Origin: a virus | Reading direction: 5' to 3' (one strand) | IMG/VR virus record: IMGVR_UViG_3300015241_000006 | Coordinates: 1-44,420 of that record | DNA length: 44,420 nt | Shown: piece by piece, positions 12,339-21,261 of the stretch | How positions within the stretch are numbered: the stretch's first letter is position 1 | Layout of the letters: each line of letters opens with the position of its first letter | Made by a program: the position numbers and the translations under genes | The notes under the pieces: model-generated | Told to the model about the DNA's origin: nothing | Seen by the model: only the letters and a program-made list of their open reading frames with translations | Database searches by the model: none

Positions 12339-12862
12339 CCAAATATCTCGTCTTCACTGGCCCTTCACAATCAGGCAAAACCGTTGCTGCCGGATTACTC
12401 GTATCGGTCCTACGCGAACGTGGATACACGGCCATGAGAGACTCATTCGAGCAACCGATCAAGCGTTACCTCGCTACATTGTTCGCGCGAGAGCTGTTAT
12501 CGATTCCGATGGATACGGTTATATACGAGTTGTTATACAAAACGCCTCGTATGTTTATTCAGCTTCAAAGTCAACACATGAGATTCGCATACGGTCCTGG
12601 CGTCCTTGGAAGGCTACTCGTCGTTAGATCAAAACGCTGGAAATCTCAACCAGATTATATCGTGGTTGATGATGGGACAAGTGTTAATGATCTTCGTGAG
12701 TTGGGAAACTATGTATTGATCAGAATGGATAGAGATCGTATCGAGCGAGTGTATCCGTTTACAATACCTGATCCGCACTATTCTATAATGAACAGCAAGG
12801 ATGTGCCATGGCTCAAGCTACAGACAGAAAAGTTAGCTACAGACTTGATCGAACAACATTAG
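12335..12862 (+). CDS. P-loop nucleotide kinase-like protein, 175 aa
   Basis: N-terminal YLVFTGPSQSGKTVAAGLL is a Walker A (GPSQSGKT) in a small kinase fold. Later YIVVDDGTSVNDLRELGNYVLIRMDRD looks like the Walker B / nucleotide-specificity region of phage deoxynucleoside monophosphate kinases, and DRIERVYPFTIPDPH suits a lid and adenine-binding part. It probably phosphorylates a deoxynucleotide to feed the polymerase encoded next. The ATG at 12335 overlaps the preceding stop; a GTG-type upstream extension was rejected because the fold begins here. The 3' end overlaps the polymerase gene by 55 bases. Confidence 0.65.
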   Translation: MTKYLVFTGPSQSGKTVAAGLLVSVLRERGYTAMRDSFEQPIKRYLATLFARELLSIPMDTVIYELLYKTPRMFIQLQSQHMRFAYGPGVLGRLLVVRSKRWKSQPDYIVVDDGTSVNDLRELGNYVLIRMDRDRIERVYPFTIPDPHYSIMNSKDVPWLKLQTEKLATDLIEQH

Positions 12863-15330
12863 AAAGTCAATTTCATGCCATGGCTGAAACGCAAGGTCTT
12901 GAGGTTCAGGTTATATCTAGTGGCCCGTTGGACGCGCGTATCGCTTTTGTGGGCGAGGGTCCTGGGTCGACTGAGGTACGCAAGCGAGCGCCTTTCGTCG
13001 GAGACTCTGGCAAGCTTCTGTGGCAAGCTGTGGCTCGCTATGGGCTTAGCGCTGATAATGTATATTCTACTAATGTCATTAAGCGTCAGATAGGTTTGTC
13101 AGACGATCCAAAGAACAAAATCCACCCGAATGAACTCGCTATGTGGGAGGACATGCTTATATGGGAACTAGAGCAACTACCAAATGTCGAAATTGTCATA
13201 TTACTAGGCAATTACGCATTGACCGCTCTTACAGGCGAAGAGGGTATTGGGAAATGGCGTGGGTCTGTATTGGGTGTGAGGTTGCCGAATGGGAGAATTG
13301 GCCGGGCCATATGTGCGAACAATCCAGCGTATCCACTACGAGAGCCAAAGGCCGGAATAACATTCGCGATGGATTGTAAGAAGATCGATTTGGTGAATCG
13401 TAATGTATTCAAACCACACAAAGTTGATACTATTATCAACCCGTCATATGGCGACGCTATGGCGTATATTGGTGATTTACAGCGTAGCAGCAAACCTGTC
13501 GCATTGGATATTGAAGGGCTTAACGACGAGACGGCTTGCATCGGTTTGGCTAACGACGGTCATCGCGCTATATGTGTCAATTGGCGTGACGCTAATCGTA
13601 ATCGATTTAGCTTGTCGCAGGAATGTGATCTTTGGTTGGCAATTCAGAAGCTGTGTGACTCACATAAGATAATTGCACAGAGAGGATCATTCGATGCGTA
13701 TTGGTTACGATTACGTGATTGGTTTGAACTCAAAGTGTGGCTTGATACTCTCTTGGCTCACCATACTTTGTATCCCCAACTACCACACGACCTCGGATAT
13801 CTCACTTCGCAGTATTCGACGCATCCGTATTATAAAGACGAAGGTGATTACTGGAAAGAGGGTGGGGATATCAATGAGTTTTGGGTGTACAATGGCAAAG
13901 ACGCAGCAATTACTTATCATGTTGGATGTAGAATTCTGGCCGAGTTGGAAGAACAAAAACTCGATAGGTTTTTCTTCGATCACGTCATGCATGCCCAGCC
14001 GCATTTGGTTGAGGCGACGGTACATGGCCTCGCCGTCGATCAGTCAGTTAAGGCAGCAATTGCATTGGAAATAAATAAAGATGTTGCTGCAATGGAGAAC
14101 GAGTTTCATAGATTGGTACATGAAGCAACAGACGATGAATGGTACAATCCGAATCCAGCATCGTGGCCGCAATTAAAAGAATTGTTCTTTCAGCGGCTTG
14201 ATTTGCAAGGACATGGTAAGTCAACAGATAAGACCAATCGCAATCATATTCTGAAACATGCCAAGACACGTCCGATCGAGAAGGAAATGATCGTCGCGTT
14301 AGATAAATGGAAGAAAGAGGATAAGTTCAGGTCAACGTATGCAGCTGCAAAGGAATCAAAAGATGGACGCTACCGTTTTGATTTCAAACAGTATGGAGTT
14401 CAGAACGCTCCCGGAAGGTTATCATCTTCTGAGCTTATCAACGGCGAGGGCGGGAACATCCAGAACCAGCCAATGCGGGCAAGAGGGTTCTTTGTCAGTG
14501 ACCCTGGATGTGTTTACATATACTATGACTTAGCACAAGCTGAGGCTCAGGTGGTGTCATTTAGAGCCGATATTCCTAAATGGAAGCAGCAATTCGCTCA
14601 GGCTAAGAAGGATGGGAAGTACGATTGTCACAGAGCCTTGGCTTCTGAAATGTTCAAAGTGGCGTATGACGCTGTACCAGTTAAAGATTGGGACGAAGAT
14701 AATCAGCCTACAATTCGGTACATTGCCAAGCGATGCCGTCATGGCCTCAATTACAGGATGGAGAGATTTCGCCTCTCTGAAGTAACCGAATTACCATATC
14801 ATCGAGCAGCACACGCGTTTATGTTATACCATCAGATTACGCCTGAACTAATGCATTGGTGGGAACAAGAGGAACGTATGTTCAAAAAGGATCGAGTCAT
14901 GTATAATGCACTTGGCCGTCGGTTCCGTGTGTTGCAGCCTGTCGACGATGATGTTGCGAAGTCTGTTATAGCGTTTTATCCACAGAGCACAATTGGCGAC
15001 AAGGTTGTGCAGACATGGTATCAAGCGGAGGAAGATGATGACTGGCCAAAGGGCTATGCGAGAGTTGCAGTGAACGTTCACGATTCACTCGTAGGTATAG
15101 TTGAAACCAAAGGCCGCTATGCTAAGACCGCTCTAAGTATTCTTAAAAAATATGCTGAAAGTCCTATTTGGATACAAGATGCTTGGAGCCGACGCAAGGC
15201 TGAGCCACTAAGCATTGGAGCGGAACTTAAAATGTCGTATCCAACAAGTTGGAACAATCAAACAAAGCGATTCGAAGAGGATGCCAAGGGTTTACACAGA
15301 TGGTCAAATTTGAAGGTAGTAGAATTGTGA
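12808..15330 (+). CDS. Family A DNA polymerase with N-terminal uracil-DNA-glycosylase-like domain, 840 aa
   Basis: Domain order: UDG-like (family 4/5 pattern) about 35-195 with RIAFVGEGPGSTEVRKRAPFVG (44-65), NVYSTNVIKR (84-93) and NVEIVILLGNYA (126-137); 3'-5' exonuclease about 205-400 with LDIEG (Asp234, Glu236), QRGSFDAYWL (Asp296) and YNGKDA (Asp365); polymerase about 500-830. Pol motif A is YYDLAQAEAQ (Asp574), departing from the usual DYSQIELR; motif B is RYIAKRCRHGLNY (Lys641, Tyr649); motif C is VHDS (His758, Asp759) where many family A enzymes have HDE. A UDG-like domain joined to a phage PolA is known, for example in SPO1-type phages. It replicates phage DNA; whether the UDG part is active or only a uracil reader is unknown. 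It ends in a GTGA overlap with the second HNH gene. Confidence 0.9.
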   Translation: MAQATDRKVSYRLDRTTLESQFHAMAETQGLEVQVISSGPLDARIAFVGEGPGSTEVRKRAPFVGDSGKLLWQAVARYGLSADNVYSTNVIKRQIGLSDDPKNKIHPNELAMWEDMLIWELEQLPNVEIVILLGNYALTALTGEEGIGKWRGSVLGVRLPNGRIGRAICANNPAYPLREPKAGITFAMDCKKIDLVNRNVFKPHKVDTIINPSYGDAMAYIGDLQRSSKPVALDIEGLNDETACIGLANDGHRAICVNWRDANRNRFSLSQECDLWLAIQKLCDSHKIIAQRGSFDAYWLRLRDWFELKVWLDTLLAHHTLYPQLPHDLGYLTSQYSTHPYYKDEGDYWKEGGDINEFWVYNGKDAAITYHVGCRILAELEEQKLDRFFFDHVMHAQPHLVEATVHGLAVDQSVKAAIALEINKDVAAMENEFHRLVHEATDDEWYNPNPASWPQLKELFFQRLDLQGHGKSTDKTNRNHILKHAKTRPIEKEMIVALDKWKKEDKFRSTYAAAKESKDGRYRFDFKQYGVQNAPGRLSSSELINGEGGNIQNQPMRARGFFVSDPGCVYIYYDLAQAEAQVVSFRADIPKWKQQFAQAKKDGKYDCHRALASEMFKVAYDAVPVKDWDEDNQPTIRYIAKRCRHGLNYRMERFRLSEVTELPYHRAAHAFMLYHQITPELMHWWEQEERMFKKDRVMYNALGRRFRVLQPVDDDVAKSVIAFYPQSTIGDKVVQTWYQAEEDDDWPKGYARVAVNVHDSLVGIVETKGRYAKTALSILKKYAESPIWIQDAWSRRKAEPLSIGAELKMSYPTSWNNQTKRFEEDAKGLHRWSNLKVVEL

Positions 15331-15827
15331 GTTTGACTCAAACTAGGCTTAAGCAAGTATTGTTTTACAATAAGAGAACAGGAGGATTCATTTGGCTTGT
15401 GAATTTGGGCTCACGTGCTAAAAAATATCACAAGGCAGGCACAAAAATGAAAGACGGAAGGATTGTAATAAGAGTAGATCGTGTGCTTTATTATGCACAT
15501 CAATTAGCGTGGTTGTATGTTTATGGTGTATGGCCAAATCAACTGGATCATAGAGATACTATAAATTGTCATAATTGGATTAACAATTTACGAGAAGCAT
15601 CTAGAGCTCAAAATACCATGAATACTAATGTGCGTGCAGATAATAAAACAGGCTACCGTGGTGTCCATTTCAATACTAAAAATCGCAATTTCAATGCTTA
15701 TATAACCATTAACAACACACGAAAGCATCTTGGAGTCTTTAATACGGCATATGAAGCACATCTAGTTTATGAAGCACACGCTACTTTACTTTTCGGCGAA
15801 TACAAAAAGGAGGTAGTTCATGTCTGA
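15327..15827 (+). CDS. HNH-AP2 homing-type endonuclease, second copy, 166 aa
   Basis: Paralogue of the gene at 4992. The GTG at 15327 was chosen because its product, MSLTQTRLKQVLFYNKRTGG, lines up with the start of the first copy, and GTGA overlaps the polymerase stop; an ATG at 15300 is the alternative. HNH residues: YYAHQLAW (His58), QLDHRDT (Asp74, His75), HNWINNL (Asn83-87). AP2-like domain about 105-160: NKTGYRGVHFNTKNRNFNAYI, then KHLGVFNTAYEAHLVYEAHATLLFGEY. AT-rich composition suggests separate origin. The first codons carry a full TTTGACTCAAA motif. Its position right behind the polymerase gene, a favourite homing site, supports a selfish element. Confidence 0.85.
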   Translation: MSLTQTRLKQVLFYNKRTGGFIWLVNLGSRAKKYHKAGTKMKDGRIVIRVDRVLYYAHQLAWLYVYGVWPNQLDHRDTINCHNWINNLREASRAQNTMNTNVRADNKTGYRGVHFNTKNRNFNAYITINNTRKHLGVFNTAYEAHLVYEAHATLLFGEYKKEVVHV

Positions 15828-15981
15828 GTCAAAATTGGAACGCTACATAAAAATATTTGATTATCAGAATGCTCATACGCTAAGTTGGGCGGAACAAGAC
15901 GAAGTCAGGGACCTGCTACGACAACTCAAACAGATACAGGATAATGCAAAATGTCCTCAGACTGGCAATTCTCCACCGTAA
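15820..15981 (+). CDS. Small hypothetical protein, 53 aa
   Basis: AAGGAGG precedes an ATG that lies inside the last codons of the HNH gene. Codons 2-4 carry the TGAGTCA motif (15825-15831), like the gene at 7623. The product is polar and helical (SKLERYIKIFDYQNAHTLSWAEQDEVRDLLRQLKQIQDNAKCPQTGNSPP). Not recognised. The 3' end overlaps the next gene by 31 bases. Confidence 0.5.
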   Translation: MSESKLERYIKIFDYQNAHTLSWAEQDEVRDLLRQLKQIQDNAKCPQTGNSPP

Positions 15982-16172
15982 AATTTCTAATCGAAGGAGG
16001 TACCCAAGGTCGACGACAATCGGCAATCATGGCCCGTGTGAGTCAAAAGGTCGATGAAGGTGAAGTCATTGCCTTTCTAATGTCACTAGCAGCTGAACGG
16101 AAGGTACAGAAGTTCATAATACCACCAGGAGTCATTACTTGGAGAGCTACGACCAACATCGAAAGGAAGTGA
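15951..16172 (+). CDS. Small hypothetical protein, 73 aa
   Basis: Only a weak AGG stands before the ATG, so translation probably depends on the upstream gene. Sequence: MSSDWQFSTVKFLIEGG, a basic stretch TQGRRQSAIMARVSQK, then VDEGEVIAFLMSLAAERKVQKFIIPPGVITWRATTNIERK. A TGAGTCA motif falls at 16039-16045. Soluble, not recognised. Confidence 0.5.
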   Translation: MSSDWQFSTVKFLIEGGTQGRRQSAIMARVSQKVDEGEVIAFLMSLAAERKVQKFIIPPGVITWRATTNIERK

Positions 16173-16174
16173 GT

Positions 16175-16267
16175 ATGTGTCCTATAGCGTGGCTACATCA
16201 ACAGACAATGGTTATATTTTATTACAAGTGCTGGCTCGCAGCACAAGACTTCGATGGGAGGAAATGA
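16175..16267 (+). CDS. Possible very small protein, 30 aa
   Basis: GGAAG stands about 7 bases before the ATG. The product MCPIAWLHQQTMVIFYYKCW plus a polar tail (LAAQDFDGRK) has a short hydrophobic run. The stop lies 1 base before the start of the next gene, whose ribosome binding site is inside this frame. It may simply be a leader peptide for that gene. Confidence 0.35.
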   Translation: MCPIAWLHQQTMVIFYYKCWLAAQDFDGRK

Positions 16268-16268
16268 C

Positions 16269-16415
16269 ATGGATGTAAATCTTAATGAGTTCAGTGAAGG
16301 CATCGAAATGCTCCTGTTCGTCATTGTCTATTGCATCGTAATCGGGCTCATTGGATATTTCCGTGATCCTGATCCAGAAGCACTTCGACATGAGGAGTAC
16401 TATCGCGATAACTAA
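16269..16415 (+). CDS. Small single-span membrane protein, 48 aa
   Basis: A strong GGAGG stands 7 bases before the ATG. Acidic N-terminus (MDVNLNEFSEGIE), one transmembrane helix (MLLFVIVYCIVIGLIGYF, about residues 14-31), then a charged tail (RDPDPEALRHEEYYRDN). It is the last gene of the rightward arm and its final 4 bases overlap the end of the convergent virion gene. A membrane-acting regulator or lysis accessory is possible, but nothing proves it. Confidence 0.6.
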   Translation: MDVNLNEFSEGIEMLLFVIVYCIVIGLIGYFRDPDPEALRHEEYYRDN

Positions 16416-19400
16416 GGCGACCCAACGTCACTAACCCAGGGTGGGATATCTCCTGACCCTGGGACTGCTTGTCCCGTGAAGTTCAGTGCATTGTACGGAT
16501 CAAGATTTTTAATCGTAATAGGTCGACCATACTTTTGCGACATTTCATACTCGATCGCATCAATGTTATTGTTAATAACGCGCGTTACGTCTTGACGTTT
16601 GCGCTCGTATAGATTGCGCACAGCGTACGGATTGCCAGGATCAACTTTGTTATTCTGTAAAAAGCGCATGACATCAGGCTTCTGCTCCATGCGTTGTTTC
16701 CACGTAACCATATTCCCGTAATCGATATTACGCATCTCTTGAACACCTGCTGACCATTGGCGATATGCATCCCATAGTGACCGGAAGCCAATGCCTCCAG
16801 TCTTGAATGAATCATGTTTAGTTCTATCATACAGCTGCTGCATGAATTCGTCATACAACGGATTCGTAGGTGCAGGCTGTCCCAATCCAGGCGATGTTGG
16901 TGGTGGAAATTCAGCTTGCTGACTAGCTGCCTCGAACCCACTTTGACTCAAAGGCTTGGCTCTGGCTAATGTGCGTTGACCTGTCTCAGGATCATACCGC
17001 TTATAGAACGTAGCAAGTTGTTCGATTTCCTTCTCGCGATCAAACATGCGTGACGTGAACCGCGAGTTGCCAGTCATTGGTGCATGCAGATTCGCAAGAT
17101 CACGAAATACGTCAGTTTTCTCAACTAGCCGACGTCCTGATTGCTTCATAAAGTTCTCAGCAGCGATAATCTTGCCCATTTCCTTTGGTGTGTGCGACCA
17201 TGCAGCCATACCTTGACCAAAAATATCTGCAATTGATGGCACAACAGAGCGTAATGTACCTTCGATCGCACTTGGCATCGATGAATTTTGGTCAAATGGA
17301 TCAGCCTTTTTCTGAAATATATCACTGCCGATGCCTGTCATTTGACCTAAACCAGGAACGACTTGTTGCATGAATGGAAATGATGCTAGGTTCTGCGGAG
17401 GTGACACACCTGCCATTGCAAACGCTGATTGAATTGCTGGCGGTGTTGGTGGCACTACGCCAATATCAAGCGCTGATACGAGTGCCGCCATGAAGTCCTG
17501 CTGCTTAGTCCATGCATTTGTTCCGTAAAGATGATTCATTGCTGCTTCTGTCAAGCGCTTTGCAAGCACACCTTCCTGAAACGATGGAAATTCTATGCCA
17601 TCACGTACACTGCGACCAGGAACACCTAAATAATGAAACATTGATTGCGAATACTCGTCACGACGGTTTACCATATGGTCTACATATGGAATACCTTCTG
17701 GATCCTTACCGAGTGCTGTGTTCCAATAATATATCATAGCTGCCGGCATGATGTAATATAACCATGCACGTGTTCCAAATTCAGTAGGGTTGTTCAGATA
17801 CGATGTGCCGAATCGTTTGATCCCTTGTTGCGTCATATTGTACCACGGTATGCTAATACGGCCCAATTCATTAGCTGCCATGTATGTGTTAGCAATTGGT
17901 GCAGCAATACGCTGGCCTAGTGACGCGCCTCTAGTATCATAAGTAATAGCTTTGCCGCGAGGCGTATAGTACCGTCCAGCAGTTTGTGAATTACCAGTTA
18001 GCTCGCGTGCCTCGGCAGTTAATTCTGTTAATGGTCTGCGTCCTAAGTTACGCTGAATAAATGCAAATTGTGTTGCGTTGTGCGTATTTACCAATGTATT
18101 CCTTAAGCCACTGGCCACAGCTGCTAAATCACGCATCCCAGGTTGTGATTTCAGTTGGCTTATTGTTTGAGTCAAACGGCTCATTGCTGCAACACGATCA
18201 GCCTGCTGTCCCATATACGAAGCGGCGTGCGTACCCATCGCTTCGGTCTGTGCAAACGTACTACGTAGATATGTTCTAGCTAGAGTATCAGATAAGCTAT
18301 TAATCAATCGAGTGCCACCAATTCTACGCAGGAAATTACCACTAGAACTATCTAACGTCTGTGCTATATGATTAGCAAACTTTGGAACGACTTGTGAAGT
18401 AAAGGCATATGGCAATGTTCCTGGTCCAAGTGGAAAGCCTTGACCTGTTAGTGTCTGACGAATACCTAATAACCCTGGAGGCTTGAGCGCTACTTTGTTA
18501 AATGGATTCAGTGTTTGAGTCAAAGGCAATCCTCTGTTAGCGCCTGCAATAGTACCTTGCGCGATTACATAATTGCGAAGCATATCTCGTACTGCAAAAT
18601 ATGGTGCACCTGCACCAGTTGTGAAGGTTTGAAACAATCGACGAGGGCCACCAAGGACCTTATCTGCCATTGTCGATGGAAAGAAATATGGGTCCATCTT
18701 AAGCAAATCAGCTACGGTACGGCTCTCTGCCAAATAATGTTCAGGCGTGCCTCTGCGTTTGAATGTTACTAATCTGTCACGCACACTCGGAGTTATATCT
18801 GCGGCAGCAACAGGACGGAACATATTCACGCCGCCAGGAGACTGTCTAACTTCGTCCACATACATACCAACAGCTTCATTATTTATACGTCGCCGCACTT
18901 GTACTGTTATTTCACGACCAAGTGCATCAGATGGGTCAGCGCGTGTAACAGGTTGGCCTGATACATTTGTCGCATTCGTTTCACGCTCTGGCCATGGAAC
19001 CTCATTGGGATTGTTCGCCATGCGATCGGCATATACTTGCTGTGTCATAGTAGCATACTCGCCATCGGACGCGAATCGACGAGCCTCGTTCAAATTCTCT
19101 CGATATCGATCACGTGCAGCAACGAAGTCAGGATTGGCACGCTCGAATGCCGTAATATTCGCAGTCGCCGTTTGATGATTTAATCCGCGTACAGTGATTG
19201 GTCCAGGCTGTGGATTAGGTTGATTTTGATTTGCAATGGTCTTGGCATTGATCTCATCGAGAGTATCGAATGTATTTAGATAATCATTAAAGCCAGGATG
19301 ATCTGCGGCCCAAGTCTTAATTTCTGGTAATGGCGTACGTACTTGAAACAGAAAATTTGGAGCCTCAGCACGACCTAGAGTTGCAGCACTATCGGCAAGT

Positions 19401-20968
19401 GTTTGCGATGTTGCGCCAGTTGTGACTCGAAATGAGTCTCTAAGATTATCATACGCTTGTGGTTGCAAACCAATACGTCTGGCATAGCGTAATAGTCCAG
19501 CATTTTGGTCATCTGCTGTTCGTGCAAAATCGGCAACTGTAAATCTTTGTGGTGTAATTGGCTGTGCCGTTGGTACAGGTCGTGGTCCTGTGGCACTGAG
19601 TTTGCCTCCGGTCGCGCCAAGTTCTCCAGGCTTGACAAATGGCGCACGCACACCAGTCATACCTACGCCAGTCATGAGGTCTTGCAATGTATTTTCAGGA
19701 TTGACTTCCATCTGCCCAGGAACGGTTTGCATCTGATCCTGAAAACGTTGACGCATGCCTTGGAACATATTCACAGGCTGTTTAGCAATTGCATACGGAA
19801 TGCCAGCTACGGCTACAGCAGCACGCTCAGCAAAACCTTGAGGTTGAATGTACGAAGATGGACCAGCAGGTCCATGTGTCATAGATGACGCTGCATCACT
19901 ACCATATGCAGGCACATTACCAGATTGAATGGCATTTTGTGTCTCTGGCGATAGCATTGTACCCTGATTCATGCCAGCAGTAGGGTCAATCGCCGCGTCT
20001 TGTGCGGAGATTGTTTGTAAACCACCATCGGCACCTGTCACAGTTAGCGGTGTTTGAGTCAAAACGGGCTGCAATTGTGGCGCTTGTGTAACTGGTACGG
20101 GTGTGACTGGTATAGGCGCTGACGGCACTGGCTGCCGCAATGCCTGCAACTGATTAAGCAGTTCGTCGAGCTTTGAGTCATCAGTAGGTTCCGGTTCGAC
20201 TGGCGTAGGCTCAGCTTCCGGCTCTGGTGGTAGTGATTCCAATACGTCAGCATCATGAGGTTCAACATTTGTAGCACTGGGAGTTACAGTCAATCGTAAT
20301 GGTTGCCGCCCTTCCAATTGTCTGGTAGTAGCGTCCATAGATACGGAAGCAGGTAAATTAGACCGATCGCCGCTACCACCTCCAGGTAATTGAACATGTC
20401 CTGGATCGAGTGCATAGGATGCCCCCTTCAGGAACGTGAGACCAAACTTATCGGCGTTTTTGTGTAGATAGTCCAGTACTGCTCCGCGTTGAACATCCGC
20501 AGCCTCCCCGATCTGGTGGCGGCTTCCACCCGGAGGCGCCGCAAGCCCGCCTTGACTCTCCGGATTATATGTGTGTCCTCCAAAGGTAATGGGACGTTGT
20601 GTGTAATTCGCATAATATTGTGCTTGACGTTCTGGCGGACGGTACAGATCACGCAGTACCGCCCTCTCCCCCGTAGCGGATTCCGCAGCTTGTATTCCAC
20701 GCGATAGACGATCAGCAAAGGTGGAGTTGAGATTGTGTGCATTGAGGTTACTTCCACGATTGGCCAGCAACTCATAAGGTTCGACAGGCCCCTGAGCTAT
20801 TTCGACTGGCTCAGGTGACATGCCAATAGTCGCTGCTGGTTCCATTCCAGGAGGTGTCGCTAGTTGTGCAAGGTGAATCAATGGCAACGGTACAGGCTCC
20901 GCAACAGCTGGCTCCTGCTCAGGCGGAATGTACCGCTCATCGTATGTGTTGAGGTCATCTAGCGACAT
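16412..20968 (-). CDS. Large internal virion / ejection protein with N-terminal peptidase M15 domain, 1518 aa
   Basis: The N-terminal 200 residues hold a VanY/L-Ala-D-Glu-type zinc peptidase: SRHQIGEAAD (149-158) fits SxHxxGxAxD with His151 and Asp158 as zinc ligands, and LDPGHVQL gives His191. It should cut peptidoglycan peptides locally during DNA entry, the job done by the transglycosylase of T7 gp16. About 200-420 is Pro/Gln/Thr-rich linker. The long C-terminal part is helical with GAGAPYFAVRDMLRNYVIAQ (about 810), a pattern found in large polyvalent/internal virion proteins. It is the last gene of the virion arm. Its start has no Shine-Dalgarno; GTGAGTCAAACAC stands in its place. Five motif copies lie inside. 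No separate endolysin is seen, so it might also serve in lysis. Confidence 0.8.
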   Translation of the reverse strand: MSLDDLNTYDERYIPPEQEPAVAEPVPLPLIHLAQLATPPGMEPAATIGMSPEPVEIAQGPVEPYELLANRGSNLNAHNLNSTFADRLSRGIQAAESATGERAVLRDLYRPPERQAQYYANYTQRPITFGGHTYNPESQGGLAAPPGGSRHQIGEAADVQRGAVLDYLHKNADKFGLTFLKGASYALDPGHVQLPGGGSGDRSNLPASVSMDATTRQLEGRQPLRLTVTPSATNVEPHDADVLESLPPEPEAEPTPVEPEPTDDSKLDELLNQLQALRQPVPSAPIPVTPVPVTQAPQLQPVLTQTPLTVTGADGGLQTISAQDAAIDPTAGMNQGTMLSPETQNAIQSGNVPAYGSDAASSMTHGPAGPSSYIQPQGFAERAAVAVAGIPYAIAKQPVNMFQGMRQRFQDQMQTVPGQMEVNPENTLQDLMTGVGMTGVRAPFVKPGELGATGGKLSATGPRPVPTAQPITPQRFTVADFARTADDQNAGLLRYARRIGLQPQAYDNLRDSFRVTTGATSQTLADSAATLGRAEAPNFLFQVRTPLPEIKTWAADHPGFNDYLNTFDTLDEINAKTIANQNQPNPQPGPITVRGLNHQTATANITAFERANPDFVAARDRYRENLNEARRFASDGEYATMTQQVYADRMANNPNEVPWPERETNATNVSGQPVTRADPSDALGREITVQVRRRINNEAVGMYVDEVRQSPGGVNMFRPVAAADITPSVRDRLVTFKRRGTPEHYLAESRTVADLLKMDPYFFPSTMADKVLGGPRRLFQTFTTGAGAPYFAVRDMLRNYVIAQGTIAGANRGLPLTQTLNPFNKVALKPPGLLGIRQTLTGQGFPLGPGTLPYAFTSQVVPKFANHIAQTLDSSSGNFLRRIGGTRLINSLSDTLARTYLRSTFAQTEAMGTHAASYMGQQADRVAAMSRLTQTISQLKSQPGMRDLAAVASGLRNTLVNTHNATQFAFIQRNLGRRPLTELTAEARELTGNSQTAGRYYTPRGKAITYDTRGASLGQRIAAPIANTYMAANELGRISIPWYNMTQQGIKRFGTSYLNNPTEFGTRAWLYYIMPAAMIYYWNTALGKDPEGIPYVDHMVNRRDEYSQSMFHYLGVPGRSVRDGIEFPSFQEGVLAKRLTEAAMNHLYGTNAWTKQQDFMAALVSALDIGVVPPTPPAIQSAFAMAGVSPPQNLASFPFMQQVVPGLGQMTGIGSDIFQKKADPFDQNSSMPSAIEGTLRSVVPSIADIFGQGMAAWSHTPKEMGKIIAAENFMKQSGRRLVEKTDVFRDLANLHAPMTGNSRFTSRMFDREKEIEQLATFYKRYDPETGQRTLARAKPLSQSGFEAASQQAEFPPPTSPGLGQPAPTNPLYDEFMQQLYDRTKHDSFKTGGIGFRSLWDAYRQWSAGVQEMRNIDYGNMVTWKQRMEQKPDVMRFLQNNKVDPGNPYAVRNLYERKRQDVTRVINNNIDAIEYEMSQKYGRPITIKNLDPYNALNFTGQAVPGSGDIPPWVSDVGSP
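16435..16463. terminator. Possible bidirectional terminator at the convergence point
   Basis: CCCAGGGT (16435-16442) pairs perfectly with ACCCTGGG (16456-16463) around a 13-base loop. It lies within the last codons of the leftward 1518-aa gene and 20 bases past the end of the rightward arm, where both transcripts should stop. There is no clear T-run on either strand, so it may need Rho or act as a 3'-end stabiliser. Confidence 0.45.
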
Positions 20969-20982
20969 GTGTTTGACTCACA

Positions 20983-21261
20983 TTAATAAGGCTTTGCGCC
21001 CATGTTATTCGATGTAGATGCAAGTTCATCAGCAGTCGAAGGCGGCGCCGCTCCAGGTACGTTCTGCGGTACTCCTTGCGGCGGCCCACCCTGTGGCATA
21101 GGAGGCATGCCTCCCGGAGGTGGACCGCCGCCGGCTCCCCCAGCCATCAACTGTTGTAATATCTGCGGAATGGCGCTAGGATTCTGTTGGATTGCCTGCA
21201 TGATCATTTGCTGAATTTGTGGAGGCAGACCCTGTATCAATTGCATCAGTTGCGAATTCAT
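20983..21261 (-). CDS. Pro/Gly/Gln-rich small virion protein candidate, 92 aa
   Basis: The N-terminal half is helical and Gln-rich (MNSQLMQLIQGLPPQIQQMIMQAIQQNPSAIPQILQQLMAGG); the C-terminal half is a Pro-Gly-Met-Gln disordered stretch (GGGPPPGGMPPMPQGGPPQG). Such short Pro/Gly-rich proteins occur beside internal virion proteins, but no function is recognised. A GGAGG ribosome binding site is present, and the ATG overlaps the upstream stop (TAATG at 21261). The motif at 20974-20980 lies between this gene and the 1518-aa gene. Confidence 0.6.
   Translation of the reverse strand: MNSQLMQLIQGLPPQIQQMIMQAIQQNPSAIPQILQQLMAGGAGGGPPPGGMPPMPQGGPPQGVPQNVPGAAPPSTADELASTSNNMGAKPY

Noticed and set aside
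16435-16463. Strong intrinsic terminator call at the convergence
   Set aside because: The stem is good but no T-run follows on either strand, so it is listed only as a possible terminator.
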